A stretch of 64,000 bases of DNA from Phytophthora colocasiae (lineage: Eukaryota; Oomycota; Peronosporomycetes; Peronosporales; Peronosporaceae), in NCBI GenBank assembly GCA_018806915.1, contig JAGKQI010000075.1, forward strand, positions 310,001-374,000, in the 5' to 3' direction. Under the pieces are notes generated by a model. It saw only the letters and a list, made by a program, of their open reading frames with translations. It was not told the DNA's origin and did no database searches. The translations under genes and the position numbers were made by a program. Each line of letters opens with the position of its first letter. The stretch's first letter is position 1. Below are positions 1-10,493 of this stretch, piece by piece.

Positions 1-66
1 ATCTACAAGAACAATCAGAGTCGATGGGCTTCAGCCGCTGTTCCTGTCGCGAAACCTGGACGTGCA

Positions 67-2861
67 ATGGAATACAGGATGACCATTGACTACAGACCTG
101 TCAATCGATGGACGGTGCCTATTGCTGGTGCTTCGCCAAACATGGCAACTATGACTCCAGCTGTCGAAGGTGCTTACGGAGTCGCTGATTTTGACATGCC
201 GAAGAGTTTTTGGCAGTTCCCGTTGCACCGAGACTCTCAGGAAATAATGAGTTTCATCACGGAAGACACTGTTTACACCCCACTCGGGTCCCTCAGGGTG
301 GAATGGATTCATCAACGCATTTCCAAAACCAAATGCAGTCGATCTTCCGCGAGATGCTGTACAAGCACGTTCTTATCTGGATAGATGACATTCTCGTGTT
401 TGCAAAGAGCCCCGAACAATTTATCGCCGCGCTGCGACAATTCTTTGAGCTCGTACGTGAGTATGGGCTACGTCTCAGTGTGAACAAGAGCTCGCTTTTC
501 AAAACCTCGACTAAGTGGTGTGGCCGGATTATTAGTGGCACTGGTATTGCTCATGACCCAGCTCGGCTACAGGCTCTTATCGACCTCCCTCTGCCGAAGA
601 CCGGTGCAGACCTGCAGCAATTCGTATGCGCTGCGGGATGGCTTCGCGACTCATTGATGGATTACAGTCGTGTTGTTCAACCTCCAAGAAAAACTGGAAG
701 GTGTGCTGTCCGTGGTGGGCCGTACACGCCGCCTTGCTGCTGGTGTAATTCTGGACTGGTCCGACGATGACGTCGCTGCTTTTGAACGAGTGAAGTCGCT
801 GATTAGCTGTTCGCAGTCACTGGTTTTCCCTCATGATGATGCTCAAGTCTGCGTCTTCACTGATGCCTCCGAGTTTGGGTGGGGTCTCGTAGTAACCCAA
901 GTCGACAACTGGGTGCCTGGTGTCGATGCTTGGGAGCAACAGCACACGTTATTGGTGTGCAAGAGTGGTACCTTCTCAGGCGCCGAGCGGAACTGGGCGA
1001 TTATTGACAAAGAAGCCTTCCCGATCATGTGGGCTTGCAAGAATCTCGATTATCTATTGCTGCGTCGTCTTGGGTTTCGGATATTTTGCGATCACAAGAA
1101 TTTGATTCACCTCTTTGATCCCGATGTGGAGCTCAAGCGTCATGTCCGTGGGCGTCTTCAGCGCTGGGCGTTGACTATGGTTGGTATGCCGTACACCATT
1201 GAGCATTTAGACGGTGACGTGAACGTCTGGGGTGACCTTCTCTCTCGATGGGGCCAGTCCTCCGAGACAGGTGGGGTGGTGGTGCGCTGCAAGGCTGTTA
1301 CCAGAAGCCAAGCCGTGACGCAACAGCATGGCAGCAATGCGGATCCTGCACCTCGAACAAGTCAGCTTCGACCGAGAATGGATGGTTTTGTGTTTCCTAC
1401 TATTGATGACATCGCTCGCTCGCAAACAAAGCACAAGCGCTCGCAACCACGCAACGCTGTGCGCAACGATGATGGCCTTTTGCGTGTCGACAATAAGACA
1501 TGGCTACCCGAGCTAGACAATGAGCTGGTGCAACGTGTGATGATCATTGCTCACTGTGGAGCACAGGGGCATCGTGGACTTGACCCAATGGTGACCACTC
1601 TGCAACATGTGTTCTACATCCGTGATATGCAACAATTGTGTCGTCGATTCCTCAGTCGATGTTTGCTCTGCAAGCACGTCAAGGGTGGCAACATCGTGCC
1701 ACGTCCGTGGGGTCCTACTGTGGATGCAGAATTTAGAAACGAAGTTCTGCACTGGGATTACCTGTTCCTTGGAGACAGCATGGGTGAAACGAAATATGTC
1801 TTAGCTCTGAAAGACAGCTTGACGCACTTCTGCGAACTTGTGGCTTGTGACTCTCCAACCGCGGAAGTTGCCGTGATCGCTCTGCTGGACTGGTGTAAAC
1901 GATTCGGACCTCCCCAAATCCTCATGTCCGACATGGGCACTCACTTCAAAAACACTGTGACCACTGAAGTGTGCAAGCGGCTCTCCATCGAGCAGAACTT
2001 TGTGATTGCCTACACGCCATGGGTAAATGGCAGCATCGAGCGACTGAACAGAGACATCCTACAGGTCCTGCGGGTCATGCTCATGGAGCACAAGCTTGAC
2101 ACCCGTGAATGGGTGTATCTGCTTCCGGTGGTGCAATCCAACCTCAACCACACTGCAGTGGCAAGCTTGTGTGGTCGCACTCCTAGTGAGCTGTTTACCT
2201 CCCTGCCGGCGCCGAACCCCTTGGAAGTGATCGTGATGCCTACTTATCGGTGGAATTGATTGGAGCAAGCGGGCAGCTAGAGAAGCTTCGAGCGGCAATG
2301 CAGCAGATGCATCGGGATGTGCTGGACGAGAAGGAGAGACGTCGTCGGGCGAACCAGCAGAAGTCCAATGGCGCTCCGTGCAACTTCTCTGAGGGAGATT
2401 TTGTATTGTGGTCGCGTATCGACGCGCGGCTCTCGAACACCAAACTACTAGCACGTTGGGTGGGGCCATTTGAAGTCACGGAAGCACTTTCATACTCCTA
2501 CATGATTCGACACCTGGTCACGAACAAGCTGTACAATGTGCATGGATCGCGACTGAAGTTCTACTGCGACTCGAGCCTTGACGTCACTGAAGAAATGCTA
2601 GCACACGTAGGTAACCAAGGAATGGTGCTCGAGATTGCGGCTTTCAAGGAACACCGGCTGAACAAGACGCGTAACGAGTGGCAATTGTTAGTGTCGTGGA
2701 TCGGTCTTCAAGATGAGGAAGACTCCTGGGAATCGCTCAAGGCCATGTCCAACGAAGTCCCCGCCAAGGTCGCTGAGTACGTGGTGAGCGTGGAGGACAA
2801 CGCACTCACAACGGCGTTTGAGAACTGCAAGCCTCGCTCGAGCTCTAGTCGCCCCAACTAA
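67..2861 (+). pseudogene. gypsy pol polyprotein (RT-RNaseH-integrase-chromodomain), frameshifted
   Basis: The polyprotein is read in successive frames. Frame one (67 to about 295) holds the start of RT. Frame two (about 295-690) holds the RT palm with WIDDILVFA, in which a Trp stands where Ty3 RTs normally have Tyr in YxDD. Frame three (about 690-2259) holds RNase H (FTDASEFGWG near 860; DKEA near 1010) and integrase with an HHCC-like finger (about 1545-1680) and the core (HWDYL, SDMGTHF, ERLNRDI; 1750-2070). Frame four (2250-2861) holds the integrase tail and a chromodomain-like LVSWIG...EDSWE segment. At least three frameshifts make this copy inactive as read. Sequencing error could explain some of them, but not easily all. 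Confidence 0.88.
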
Positions 2862-2902
2862 AACAATGGTGGATCGTAGCTATAGTTGCTCCTGGGGGGC
2901 AG

Positions 2903-3128
2903 TGTAGTTAGTTGAGGACATCCAGAACGACAACTGCTTGAAGTGGATCAAGAAGGTTCATGTTGCAGGAGCTGTGCTGGATGGGAACTTGTTGTGCCGG
3001 TTGAACTTTGAGTGGTTGGCTGGCAGCAACCAAGAGCTCGGCTCGCACAGGACAGTAGACAGAGTGAGCTTAGCCAAACTTGCATGAATATCAATCACTT
3101 TTGCTTTTGCAGTCAACGACCGACTACA
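2903..3128 (+). repeat. gypsy 3' LTR
   Basis: The LTR starts TGTAGTTAGT, directly after the purine-rich tract, and ends CGACTACA, so TGTAG/CTACA form the expected short inverted terminal repeat. The right border is fixed independently: reading on the minus strand, a vWA-gene exon is colinear with its family up to 3129 and stops there. The 5 bp following (CCTGT, 3129-3133) would be one copy of the target-site duplication. Its partner should lie left of the window. Confidence 0.75.
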
Positions 3129-3960
3129 CCTGTCCATCTGCGCCGCGCAAGGAAGATAAGCTTTTACTTCGCATGCAGAAGTTGGTTTACACTTTGCTTT
3201 ACCTGCAATTATCACGAGTATGTGGGAAGTTCCACTCGCTTTGACTTGACGAATGGCGTGGTAGATAATGGGAGCAAAGTTGGTAGGTCCTCCAAGAACG
3301 AGCTCAGGGGTGATCTCGATATATCTCTTGAGAACATGAGCCACGCCCCGACACGGACTTCCGTCCGGCAGGAATGCAAATACACATCTATCGGCCGTGA
3401 ATGTATCTCCGAACCCAAATACGTGGATCGGCTTCGTACTCTTGCAAGGCTGTAGAGTGCGACCGATAATGTTGATGACGATCTGTCAAACGAATGACAC
3501 ATGAGCTCGGTTTACATTTCCGTCACAAGAGCGGGCAGTACCTGGTATGGATTGAGGATTACACCTTCTGGATCAATAAAGTGTAGGCAACGTCCACCGA
3601 ACGAGTTCTTGCCGTTCCACTTCATTTAGCAGAATGAGTAGCAACTACGTAAGAATTCCCGTGCTCCTTAGAAAGAACATTACGTGGAGTACCATATTCG
3701 AGCGAGTGAAGTCGACCTGAATCACAACAGTCTCAGCAAAATGCTGTCATTCCCACTTGATCTGCAACTTACGCCAATAACGAGTTTAGTTGAACGAAGT
3801 CCACTCCATCTCAACACGCCCTGTAGCTCGCCTATTGTCAAAAGGATGGCAGTCAGCACTGGTTACTTTAACGTAGTAGATCTCCTCCGCAGAACGTACG
3901 TAAGGACTGGAAAGCGGTTTCACACCACTCTTGTCGTTGTATACTTGCGACGCAGCCCAT
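3129..3960 (-). pseudogene. copine/RGLG-type vWA-domain protein, 3' end cut off by the gypsy LTR
   Basis: The family consists of membrane-associated vWA proteins (copines; plant RGLG E3 ligases). Spliced exons are complement of 3900-3960, 3773-3831, 3693-3716, 3542-3619, 3203-3482 and 3129-3137, all with GT-AG borders and consistent phase. The start MGCVAS fits N-myristoylation plus palmitoylation. The vWA domain shows the MIDAS motif DFTRS in a 24-nt exon, then SFGGRCLH, the conserved HVFGFGD block and GPTNFAPII. The gene is colinear to the A-D-G-Q motif (from IIADGQ), then runs into the LTR at 3128. About half of the vWA fold and any RING domain are missing. A separate unidentified gene lies upstream on the same strand. 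The call is firm for the vWA family and less firm for RGLG versus copine. Confidence 0.85.
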
Positions 3961-4247
3961 GACTTGTTTTCGAGACTGAAGAAGCAGGAATGACACGAAG
4001 CCAAGATGTTTTTCAGCTGACCGCTTCAAGGACCTGCTGCACGCTCTGAGATAACACTCTCGTCAATGTGCAAAACTATTGCCAGTTGTTGCGAATGTAC
4101 TGATCAAGTTGCCCTGGAATTCAGTTCGGGAGTCCTCCTCTTTGGAGTGGACTGATGATAAGAAATGCGCGGCCTCAGGCGAATGGTACAAATGTGTCTG
4201 CGTCGTCATCCAGCAAGACCGCTGGCAGTCCGGTATATTACTTCAAT

Positions 4248-4877
4248 CTACTCTTCCTCCTTGTCATCCTCATTTATGCCGACAATGAAGTCCTGTTTGG
4301 CCTCATCCGTTGCTATTGGGATTCGATCACCCGTCGGAGGGATATCAACATGTGGAGGATACATCCACACAACTACGACCAATTTCCGCACAGGTAGAGG
4401 GCGATACCTCCCCATAGGTTCTCCCGTGCTTGGTACCCGTCCAGCAGTCGGTTGATTACTACTCTCATCGTCCCGAACGCGCTGCAGAACACTGGGAAGT
4501 CCTGGTTCTTCTGCTGCCACTTGCCATTGCACCGTCATGTCCGGAAGCTCGAGTGTGTGTACTCCTTCCTTGGCTTTTGTCTTAGCAAGTTGATCCAGTT
4601 GACGCAGGTCGTCAATATCTCGTACCAGAGCTTGGAAAGCTTCATCATCGTCCAGAACTTGCAGTAAACGCTAACAAAACACACACGTTCAGATCCTATT
4701 TATGACAATAGTTTTCAAGAATTCCACCACCACCTGCACCGCTTTCTCTCCGCTTTTCTTGTCATTAAAGTGACTCAGATCCTGATCCCTCACATTGACA
4801 CTCAGCGTCAGTGCATGTTGCCGCTCGTCACGGCCACTACGCGCTTTCAATACAAACGTGTTCCGCTCACGCAGCAT
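4248..4877 (-). CDS. unidentified small protein, two exons
   Basis: I do not recognise this protein. The first exon (from about 4877) reads MLRERNTFVLKARSG and continues to about 4736. After an intron with acceptor TTTTGTTAG, the second exon starts at about 4670 with RLLQVLDDDEAFQ, a short acidic helical stretch, and ends at 4248 with DDKEEE. The predicted length is roughly 185 residues. No signal peptide or membrane segment is evident. The frame is open on the minus strand across both exons with balanced composition, which argues for a real gene. The donor site of the intron is not a strong match, so that exon border is uncertain. It is divergent from the ENT transporter (start 4956), so the two probably share a short promoter region. 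Confidence 0.5.
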
Positions 4878-4955
4878 CACTGCAAATATGGCTGCTGATC
4901 GTACTTAGTACATGTATCTGAGACGTGTGAGGGCATCATTCGCCATCCTATCGAT

Positions 4956-6281
4956 ATGCTGTCTCCACTGCCTCGTACCCCTGGGATCCGCCGTTCTTCC
5001 TTCTCTTACGATGCTGAAGTTGCGCTTGAAGATCAACGTGAAGGAGGAGTGCAATGTGCCGTTAAGGAGGCACAGGAGGAGACATTGGCCTGTTGGTTGT
5101 TCGCTCTCGTGGGTGTAGGCTACCTCTTCCCCTTTTCGGCCCTTACGCAGCCTGTGGACTACTGGAACATGCTGTTTCCCGACTACAATATCGAGTTTGC
5201 ACTTACTTCCACCTTCATGTACACTAATTTGGTGTTTCTGGGCGTCATTGTCGTCTTCTGTGGCAAACCCTGGTTCAAGGGCAGGATCGTGGGTGGATTT
5301 CTTGGACAGTTAGTTGTGCTCGCCTTCGTACCCACGTCTTACTTCTTCCTCACGTCCGAGAACGCCAATGCAATTGCAGTACTGGGTGGTACAGCTGTAG
5401 CCTCAGTCGCTACAGCTTTCATTGACAGTTCTACTATCGCTCTGGTCTCGCAGTATCCTCAACGCGTGCAGGAGAGCTTCCAGCTTGGCGTTGGACTCAG
5501 TACCCTCATCGGCAGTCTCTATCGTGATCTCACCAAGCTCGTCTTCCCGGCTGATGAGCTATTGGCGTCCTCACTCATCTACTTCTACACTGGAGCACTC
5601 ACCATTGGACTCTGCATCGCTGCGTTTTACAAGGTCATGTCGCTGAGGATCACCAAGAAGTACCTACTCCGTAAAGCAGACAGCAGCGTGGAATTAACTG
5701 AACGATCACCATTGCTGATGGAGAAACGACAATCTGGTAGTGACCCACTCAGTATCACTGGCCCTGCACCAACCAAGTGGTCTGTTCTGAAGAAGGTATG
5801 GCATCTCGAAGGGCTGATCTTGATGGTTTTCCTTGCCAGTTTATCAGTCTGGCCACCACTCGTGACTGAAATCAAGACGTACAACTTCCCGTCACTACAG
5901 GAAAGTGGATGGTGGTCCTTGATCCTGCTCACGCTCTTTTCAGTCAGTGATTGTGTTGGGAGATTTATTGTGAATCACCGATTCGGCCTCACACCGAGCA
6001 ACGTGTGGATCCCGATCATGGCTCGCTTCATCTTCGTTCCGATCATTATTGGTATCGTCAAGGAGTGGTGGCTTCAGAGCGACATTTGGTCGGTGCTCAG
6101 TGTACTGGTGCTCGGTTTTGGAAATGGCTACTTAGGCACGTTGACGATCATTTTTGTGAGCGAAAGTGTGCACACTGACGAGCAGCACCTTATCGGTCCA
6201 TTTACAAGTTTCTTCCTGAACTCTGGTCTTGTGTTGGGATCGACGGTGGGTCTCATTCTGGAAAAAGTGGTCTTGGGATAA
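4956..6281 (+). CDS. equilibrative nucleoside transporter (ENT/SLC29 family)
   Basis: This intronless 441-residue protein has about eleven hydrophobic segments: a first helix after a hydrophilic N-terminus (about residues 45-65), six helices to about residue 235, a long charged cytosolic loop (about 240-275; RSPLLMEKRQSG), and the remaining helices to the C-terminus. ENT hallmarks are the helix-1 segment followed by a loop with YWNMLFP, the segment SQYPQRVQESFQLGVGLS, LASLSVWPPLVTEI in helix 7, and SDCVGRF in helix 8. ENTs move nucleosides or nucleobases across membranes, and most are facilitative or proton-coupled. Length is close to the family norm (about 420-480). It converges with SEN2, whose stop codon is 40 bp away. 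Family confidence is high; the substrate is unknown. Confidence 0.88.
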   Translation: MLSPLPRTPGIRRSSFSYDAEVALEDQREGGVQCAVKEAQEETLACWLFALVGVGYLFPFSALTQPVDYWNMLFPDYNIEFALTSTFMYTNLVFLGVIVVFCGKPWFKGRIVGGFLGQLVVLAFVPTSYFFLTSENANAIAVLGGTAVASVATAFIDSSTIALVSQYPQRVQESFQLGVGLSTLIGSLYRDLTKLVFPADELLASSLIYFYTGALTIGLCIAAFYKVMSLRITKKYLLRKADSSVELTERSPLLMEKRQSGSDPLSITGPAPTKWSVLKKVWHLEGLILMVFLASLSVWPPLVTEIKTYNFPSLQESGWWSLILLTLFSVSDCVGRFIVNHRFGLTPSNVWIPIMARFIFVPIIIGIVKEWWLQSDIWSVLSVLVLGFGNGYLGTLTIIFVSESVHTDEQHLIGPFTSFFLNSGLVLGSTVGLILEKVVLG

Positions 6282-6320
6282 TTACAAGTGAAACGTTAAA
6301 CCTGACAATGCAAAACACGT

Positions 6321-7157
6321 TTACGTGGAATATCTTGAACCAGTGGAAGCACCTCCTTCGAGATGTTTCGGTCGTTTGGCTCTCTTCTTCTTGGTCTTTT
6401 TCTTCGGTAGGACTGGTTGCGGCTGAAAAATGCAGGACTGAGGGTCATCGGCTGCTGACGCGTCCCAAAAGCGAATCGCAACGGCTTCAACCATGTACTG
6501 AACGTCGTGGAAGACGTACACACCAAATGTTAGGTCTGCTGGGTCGTTAGTTGTACTTGTTGTTGATGTGGTCGTCACTGTACACAGCAGTACTGTTTTC
6601 TTGACATCGGCTGCGATCCTAGTGAGCGTTTGGATGGTGTTCCACGACGAAACTTCCTCCAATTGCACATAAACGATGTATTCCGAGTGGAACTCAGCGG
6701 CCGAACCGTGATACAAGACGTAGTGCGCTCCATAGTTTAATCCGGGCTTCGGTGTCCAGCCAAGATGTCGAAAATGCTGGTACACTACAGAATGGCGCTC
6801 GAATGTCGGACTGGCACTACAATAATTGTGTCAGCAGGATTTAACCAGAACGAATCCAAGAACAGAAAACAACATTTACCACTTGAATCGCTCCCACAAA
6901 TCTAGTAATTGCTCATCAACTGGTAAATCACCATTCACCAGAAGATAATACGTTTCTGGCAATGACAAAAGGCGTCTTCTTTTGGTCTTAGAAGTGTTGA
7001 CACTTCCATTTCCATTCATTCCCAATAGCTCCGGCAGCTCCTCCAATGCTGCAACACCATATCCTTTCGTCTGGAAGTCCTGCCACACCACAGTGTCTTC
7101 CTCTTCAAATGTTACCTCCACCTCAAGTCCATGAGGCAGCAGACGCCACTTCATCAT
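6321..7157 (-). CDS. SEN2: tRNA-splicing endonuclease catalytic subunit SEN2
   Basis: There are two exons, complement of 6880-7157 and 6321-6816, joined across a 63-bp GT-AG intron that keeps frame; the product is about 257 residues. The N-terminal domain includes ETYYLLVNGDLPV. The endonuclease fold contains VYQHFRHLGW, KPGLNYGAHYVLY, HSEY and DVKKTVLL, so the Tyr-His-Lys catalytic triad expected of SEN2/SEN34 can be placed. The arrangement after Gly-Trp fits SEN2 better than SEN34. The C-terminus ends in a basic KKKTKKKRAKRPK tract, possibly a nuclear signal. The enzyme cuts the 5' splice site of pre-tRNA introns as part of the heterotetrameric SEN complex. The start was chosen as the first ATG in frame (7157; another at 7154). 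Human SEN2 is longer, so this is a compact version. Confidence 0.85.
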
Positions 7158-7426
7158 CGTAATGTATTGCAAAATATCACGTTATATTTACATCTAATAT
7201 ATGATTGGCTGTGTGAATCTCACCGTAATATTGCAATACCGCGCTGTGAACCCTGCTCCCAAATGTCACGAAGCGTATTTTTTAATGTTATTTTCTGGCC
7301 ATGCATGTCATACACGCGCGTCCTCGCGTTAAAATGGTTTCCTAGCGCTGTGTCAAGCGGTCTTGCACGTGTGTGCCAAGTGTCACGGCTGGATTCAATC
7401 GGTGTGGCGCGTAGTCAAGCGGAGCG

Positions 7427-7461
7427 ATACTCACCGGGTATCAGTGATACCCGGTGAGTAT
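7427..7461. repeat. 35-bp near-perfect palindrome upstream of cyclin L
   Basis: Two 17-bp arms (ATACTCACCGGGTATCA and its exact reverse complement) flank a single central G. A second imperfect palindrome of the same core (CCTGGTGA TTTT TCACCGG type) follows at 7481-7499. Two direct 16-bp copies of ATCATATACTGGAGGG / ATCATATACCGGAGGG follow at 7505-7537. The cluster lies 20-130 bp upstream of the cyclin L start codon. It may be a regulatory inverted repeat or a trace of a small mobile element; the sequence alone does not decide. Confidence 0.8.
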
Positions 7462-7557
7462 TGATACCGTATCACTCGATCCTGGTGAGTTTTCACCGGC
7501 TAATATCATATACTGGAGGGATCATATACCGGAGGGCTACTACGTATATCATTCCTC

Positions 7558-8730
7558 ATGACGAATAGACCTGTGCACGTGCACGTGGTGCTGCCCGCGT
7601 CCTCGCTGTCCTCCTCGCCCTCAAGTCAAGATGGAGTGCCATTTGACGTTGAGCGTCTGCATCGTTCTTTCGGCTGCGAGTTGATCCAAGAAGCAGGCGT
7701 TCTATTGCGTCTGCCACAGGTGGTTATGGCCACTGCTCAGACGCTTCTCCAGCGTTTCTACTATCGCAAGTCTCTGCGCCAATTCGACGCCTTCCGAGTG
7801 GCTGTGAGCTGCTTATTCTTAGCTGCTAAAGTGGAAGAGAAGCCTAAGCGCATTAAGGACGTGGTGGGCGTCTTCTACGCCATGTACCGACGCCGCAAGT
7901 GGAAGCGTTCGACGGTCTCTCAACAGCTCGTGGACTTGGACGGCGCCACTTTCACTCAGTGGCGTATGTGGCTCATTATGGTGGAGCGTCAAGTTCTTAT
8001 TGATTTAGGCTTCAGTGTCTACAATGTGACCGAGCACCCGCACAAGTATGTTCTGTATTATGTCAAAGTGATGGACGGTAGCTCCAAGCTCGCGCAACAG
8101 GCTTGGGGATACATCAATGACAGTATGCGTGCCGATCTCTGTGTGCGGTACAAGGCGCAGGTTATCGCCTGTGCTGCCATCTTTCTGGCCAGTAGGTTCC
8201 AAGGTGTGGCTCTGCCGGAGAACCCGCCTTGGTATGCACTCTTTGACGTGGAGAAATCGCAGCTGTATGCGGTTAGTGTGGCTATCATGGAGCTGTACAA
8301 GCAGGAGAAGATGCAGTGGCTTGAGCCTCTCACAGAGACCAATCCGTTTGCAGTGGATGATCATCCAATGGAAGAAAAAGAGCAGGAACAGGAGAAGGAA
8401 CCATCCAGTGATGATAAAGTCGAGAAGGAGATTTCACCTCAAGAACCTTCATCATTCGACAAGTCCCCCCACGACATAAAATTGACTCCGCCTGAGACTT
8501 CTGAACGGCGCAGCCGCTGGGACGATGGCCAGAAAACCCGCCGTAGAGGTAGTAGGAGCCCTGTATCGCGTTCAAGACGATCACGAAGTGGATCTCGCGA
8601 GCGACGTCGAGAGTTGCCTAATAGCCGCCGCAGACGCAGTCGCAGCAGGTCTAGTGGTCGATCTAGAGGGAGTAGAAGTCGGAGACGTCGTAGTCGAAGT
8701 AACGATCGCTACATGTACAGGCGTCGGTAG
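7558..8730 (+). CDS. cyclin L-like protein with RS-rich tail
   Basis: This intronless protein has 390 residues. The N-terminal cyclin box (about 20-150) contains LQRFYYRKSLRQFD, VAVSCLFLAAKVEEKPKRIKDV and the L-type insertion with MYRRRKWKR. The second cyclin fold (about 155-250) includes ADLCVRYKAQVIACAAIFLASRF. An acidic linker (about 265-305) precedes an Arg/Ser-rich tail (about 310-390), which is diagnostic of L-type cyclins. In other eukaryotes cyclin L partners CDK11-type kinases in nuclear speckles and links transcription to splicing. It is shorter than animal cyclin L1 (about 526 residues) but complete at both ends. The ATG at 7558 is the first in frame, and no acceptor site competes with it. 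Confidence 0.9.
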   Translation: MTNRPVHVHVVLPASSLSSSPSSQDGVPFDVERLHRSFGCELIQEAGVLLRLPQVVMATAQTLLQRFYYRKSLRQFDAFRVAVSCLFLAAKVEEKPKRIKDVVGVFYAMYRRRKWKRSTVSQQLVDLDGATFTQWRMWLIMVERQVLIDLGFSVYNVTEHPHKYVLYYVKVMDGSSKLAQQAWGYINDSMRADLCVRYKAQVIACAAIFLASRFQGVALPENPPWYALFDVEKSQLYAVSVAIMELYKQEKMQWLEPLTETNPFAVDDHPMEEKEQEQEKEPSSDDKVEKEISPQEPSSFDKSPHDIKLTPPETSERRSRWDDGQKTRRRGSRSPVSRSRRSRSGSRERRRELPNSRRRRSRSRSSGRSRGSRSRRRRSRSNDRYMYRRR

Positions 8731-8923
8731 GTTAGATCAGGATGGAAACTGGTGCGTGTACATGCCAAGTGTTGATCAAGCTACAAGAAGCTGATGCCTC
8801 AGTTGTGAAGCGTTTGTTGGCTATTGTGTCATGGTTTAGCTGGCGCTGGATACCTTGTTCATTATTTCAATAGCAGCTTGGCAGCCTACACAAAGTGTTA
8901 GTACAGGTTTCTCTGTCCGAAAA

Positions 8924-10414
8924 CTACATGTAGACGTTTTTTTTACCAGAGAGGTACGCGGCTTGAAGTGCACCTTGGTACTCGTAGTCTGTAGCTTCGC
9001 CCGCGAAGAATACACGATCTGCCACTGACTGGCGCAGTAAATCTGGATCCTCATAAGTGCTGTCCACAGTAACGCTACTGTAAGCACCTCGTGCCCATTC
9101 GTCTTGACCCCATCTGCAGTTGTTCAAAGCACTTGATTAATCGACTGCATCAGCACAAAAAGCATTGTTACCTTACCTCGTAATGAAGTGGCCAACGGGT
9201 TGTGGAATATCCGGTCCAAACGTTTCTTGAAGCTGAAGAAATAAAGCATGGGCAATTTCTTCGTCGGAGAACGTCCTTGAGATCTCTTCAGCCTTCTTTC
9301 CAATGAGATCTCCCTCTAGAATCGGAACACCCTTAGTCGACAAGTAGCTGAAGATGACAGGAAAATAAATTCTCTGTTGATCAGATCCCGTGGAATCGAC
9401 GATTTGAGTGATGAAGGAACCGTTCTCAGGCCAAAAAGCCTCAGGGAACTGCACTAAGACCTTCATACACTGCCCCATTTGAGAGCGAGAGATAGCTTCA
9501 GTCTTTGAACGAGGAAATTCGGGCTGGAAGCGCAGCTTTCCTGATTTCAGAAATCCCAATGAACAAGTCACCACAACGTGATCAGCAGTAATTTGCCTTC
9601 CATCTGTGCACTCGATAACAACACGATCGGTATCTTCATAGTTAATCAATGCAACGCACGTGTTCGTGCGAACGAGACCTTTTAAAGGCTCTGAAAGATG
9701 ATCGATAAAAGTCATCATCCCTGTGGGGACCAAACAATGAGATCCTGGGTCATCCCTGAACAATAAGATCTGTAAGTCATAGATCCTACAAAAACTAAAA
9801 ACTACTTACCCCATCAAGTCGATCTCCCCAAATGCATCGATCTGCATTTCATCACTTTCACTTCCCATCCACGTCTCAACGAGATGCAAACCCAGCGCTA
9901 ATCTTTCTCGAGCATTGTTACTCAACGCAATGATCTCCAATAGCTCTTCATCTTCAGTCAAAAGCTGCTTCACTGCCACATCCAACGCTTTTCCTTCAAC
10001 TTCTCCGGACAACGCGAGCTTCTGGAGCTTTTGCAGCAAAAGCTCTTGCCACTTCCACGTTTCTTCCCCTTCTTCCTCACTCAACCGTCGACTACCGTCG
10101 TAAATCAAGAAACCAGGACATGAACGCGGATGCAGCCATGGATTTCGAGTACTGATCTCCTTGAGCTCAATGCCAAACTTCCTAGCCAATTCAACCATCG
10201 GATTCCCTTCCGTGCCGTGGATCCAAGCTGCCCCCGCTTCCACTTTAACCGTCAGGTCGTCACTAAACAAACGGGTGTGAATGCGTCCTCCAAGACGTGG
10301 TTGGGCTTCCAGTACACACACATCTTCCGTCTTGAAGAGATCCGAGTCCAGCAAGGCTTTCGCAGTCGCCACGCCGGCCATACCAGCACCGATCACCACC
10401 ACTCGGTACGTCAT
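8924..10414 (-). CDS. FAD-dependent polyamine oxidase (amine oxidase family)
   Basis: Three exons, complement of 9810-10414, 9177-9755 and 8924-9113, have GT-AG introns of 54 and 63 bp and give 457 residues. The N-terminal FAD-binding motif is VVVIGAGMAGVATA, followed by LEAQPRLGGRIHT and AGAAWIHGTEGNP, the signature of the LSD1/PAO flavin amine oxidases. The central part has IDHLSEPL and VVVTCSLGFLKSG. The C-terminus has RVFFAGEATDYEYQGALQAAYLSG, the flavin-contacting end block. These enzymes oxidise spermine, spermidine or their acetyl forms and release hydrogen peroxide. No SWIRM domain or signal peptide is seen, so it is PAO-like rather than LSD1-like. It ends with GKKNVYM and no obvious peroxisomal tripeptide. 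The start was set at MTYRVVVIG, the first ATG in frame; it is divergent from the coiled-coil gene. Confidence 0.9.
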
Positions 10415-10493
10415 ATCGACAGGGATCGACTGGTTAGCCACGTCTCTCCACAATTTGATTGTGACACGTTGAAGAACTTCTCATACAAGAGAG

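Larger units (their letters stand above)
1..3128 (+). mobile_element. Ty3/gypsy LTR retrotransposon, 3' portion
   Basis: The left edge of the window falls inside the element. Visible in order are reverse transcriptase, RNase H, integrase and a C-terminal chromodomain-like segment, then a purine run (CTGGGGGGCAG, 2892-2902) that fits a polypurine tract, then a 226-bp 3' LTR (2903-3128). The order RT-RNaseH-IN identifies Ty3/gypsy; the chromodomain tail is typical of chromoviruses. The element sits inside a vWA/copine-like gene whose last visible exon ends exactly at the LTR border. The 5' LTR and gag lie outside the window. Confidence 0.9.

Noticed and set aside
2958..3127. C-terminal continuation of the vWA gene through 3128 into the frame ending at 2958
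   Set aside because: This part lies in the LTR and its sequence does not resemble the rest of a vWA domain.
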